From an uncultured Sphingomonadaceae bacterium (lineage in GTDB: Bacteria > Pseudomonadota > Alphaproteobacteria > Sphingomonadales > Sphingomonadaceae): a stretch of DNA of 36,703 nucleotides. Every line of letters starts with the position of its first letter. Position 1 is the first letter of the stretch. Shown piece by piece: positions 36,232-36,703 of this stretch. The position numbers were made by a program, and so were the translations under genes. The notes below the pieces were generated by a model, which did not search any database, was not told the origin of the DNA, and saw only the letters and a program-made list of their open reading frames with translations. The stretch spans positions 1 to 36,703 of the forward strand of contig CAMYJW010000007.1 of assembly GCA_947258815.1 (NCBI GenBank), in the 5' to 3' direction.

Positions 36232-36703
36232 TATCCGCAGGAACTGAAGTAATTGGCGCATTCGCCGATCTTTCGGAGCATGGCTTTGAGCCGGGAGAAC
36301 GCCTTCTCGATCGGGTTGAAGTCGGGGCTGTAGGGCGGGAGGAAGCGCATTATTGCACCGGCTGCTTCGATCTTTTCCCGCACCGCCGCACGCTTGTGCC
36401 TCGACAGGTTGTCCATGATGACGACGTCGCCGGGGCGCAGTTCCGGCACGAGCACTTGGGTGACATAGGCTTCGAACCAGTCGCCGTTGATCGACCCGTC
36501 CAGCACCATCGGCGCGACCATGCCAGTCATACGCAGACCGGCGACCAGCGTGGTGGTCTTGCGGTGGCCGTGCGGGAAGCCCATCCGCAGCCGTTCGCCT
36601 TTCGGGCAGCGGCCATAGCTGCGGGTCATGTTGGTGGCGGTCCAGGTCTCGTCGATGAAGACCAGACGCTCGGGTTCCAGATCGATCTGATCCTCGAACC
36701 ATT
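36219..36703 (-). CDS. IS630-family transposase, C-terminal part (runs off the window)
   Basis: The minus-strand frame is open from the window edge: its first visible residues [20 protein letters not shown] hold the first catalytic Asp in [16 protein letters not shown] carries the second Asp and [12 protein letters not shown] the Glu, giving the DDE triad of IS630/Tc1-mariner enzymes, which insert at TA. The C-terminus ends in [11 protein letters not shown]; its last residues are encoded by the terminal repeat. An internal ATG at 36629 is not the true start, since conserved residues precede it. No frameshift is seen in the visible part, so the element may be active. Confidence 0.88.
   Translation of the reverse strand, partial: WFEDQIDLEPERLVFIDETWTATNMTRSYGRCPKGERLRMGFPHGHRKTTTLVAGLRMTGMVAPMVLDGSINGDWFEAYVTQVLVPELRPGDVVIMDNLSRHKRAAVREKIEAAGAIMRFLPPYSPDFNPIEKAFSRLKAMLRKIGECANYFSSCGYDPE

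Overview
The window looks like part of a chromosome of a GC-rich alphaproteobacterium, most likely a sphingomonad or erythrobacterium. The grounds are the crtY-crtI-crtB carotenoid operon, a fused Wzc-type exopolysaccharide kinase, many genes joined by 4-base overlaps, and a family of TAGAGC-ended intergenic elements. This placement is inferred from gene content and base composition; no 16S or other marker gene is present.

Layout. 1-410 is a scrambled IS5-family transposase remnant. 690-6323 (+) opens an exopolysaccharide (EPS) locus: a small secreted Cys-repeat protein, an O-antigen-ligase/polymerase-type membrane protein, a Wzc-like chain-length regulator/tyrosine autokinase and an unknown membrane-anchored partner. 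6402-8309 (-) holds a TauE/SafE-type permease and a UDP-glucuronate 4-epimerase-like enzyme. 8726-11432 (+) holds a GT4 glycosyltransferase and a polymerase-like membrane protein. 11443-19181 (-) holds an acyltransferase, a Wzx flippase, a sulfotransferase, a second glycosyltransferase, a WcaI-type glycosyltransferase, GDP-L-fucose synthase and GDP-mannose 4,6-dehydratase. Together these predict a Wzx/Wzy-dependent EPS containing L-fucose and probably a uronic acid, with sulfate and acyl decorations. No Wza-type export protein and no priming transferase is in the window.

19302-23247 (-) is an overlapping trehalose operon, otsB - GH15 glucosidase - otsA, divergent from a YbdG-type MscS channel gene; together they resemble an osmotic-stress module. 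24753-25980 (+) has a GDT1-like membrane protein and 6-phosphogluconolactonase. DNA polymerase IV (-) follows, divergent from an MFS efflux gene that overlaps glpD (+). 30070-34362 (-) is a tightly overlapping carotenoid operon, crtY-crtI-LOG-crtB, with an unexpected LOG-family gene inside it. A GNAT acetyltransferase (+), a MipA/OmpV outer-membrane protein (-) and the 3' part of an IS630-family transposase (-) close the window.

The most unusual non-coding signal is a family of about 102-bp palindromic elements, sometimes internally amplified in 63/64-bp units. One of their ends closely resembles the end of the IS630 element at the right edge. In three places the terminal TAG of an element is also the stop codon of the neighbouring gene.
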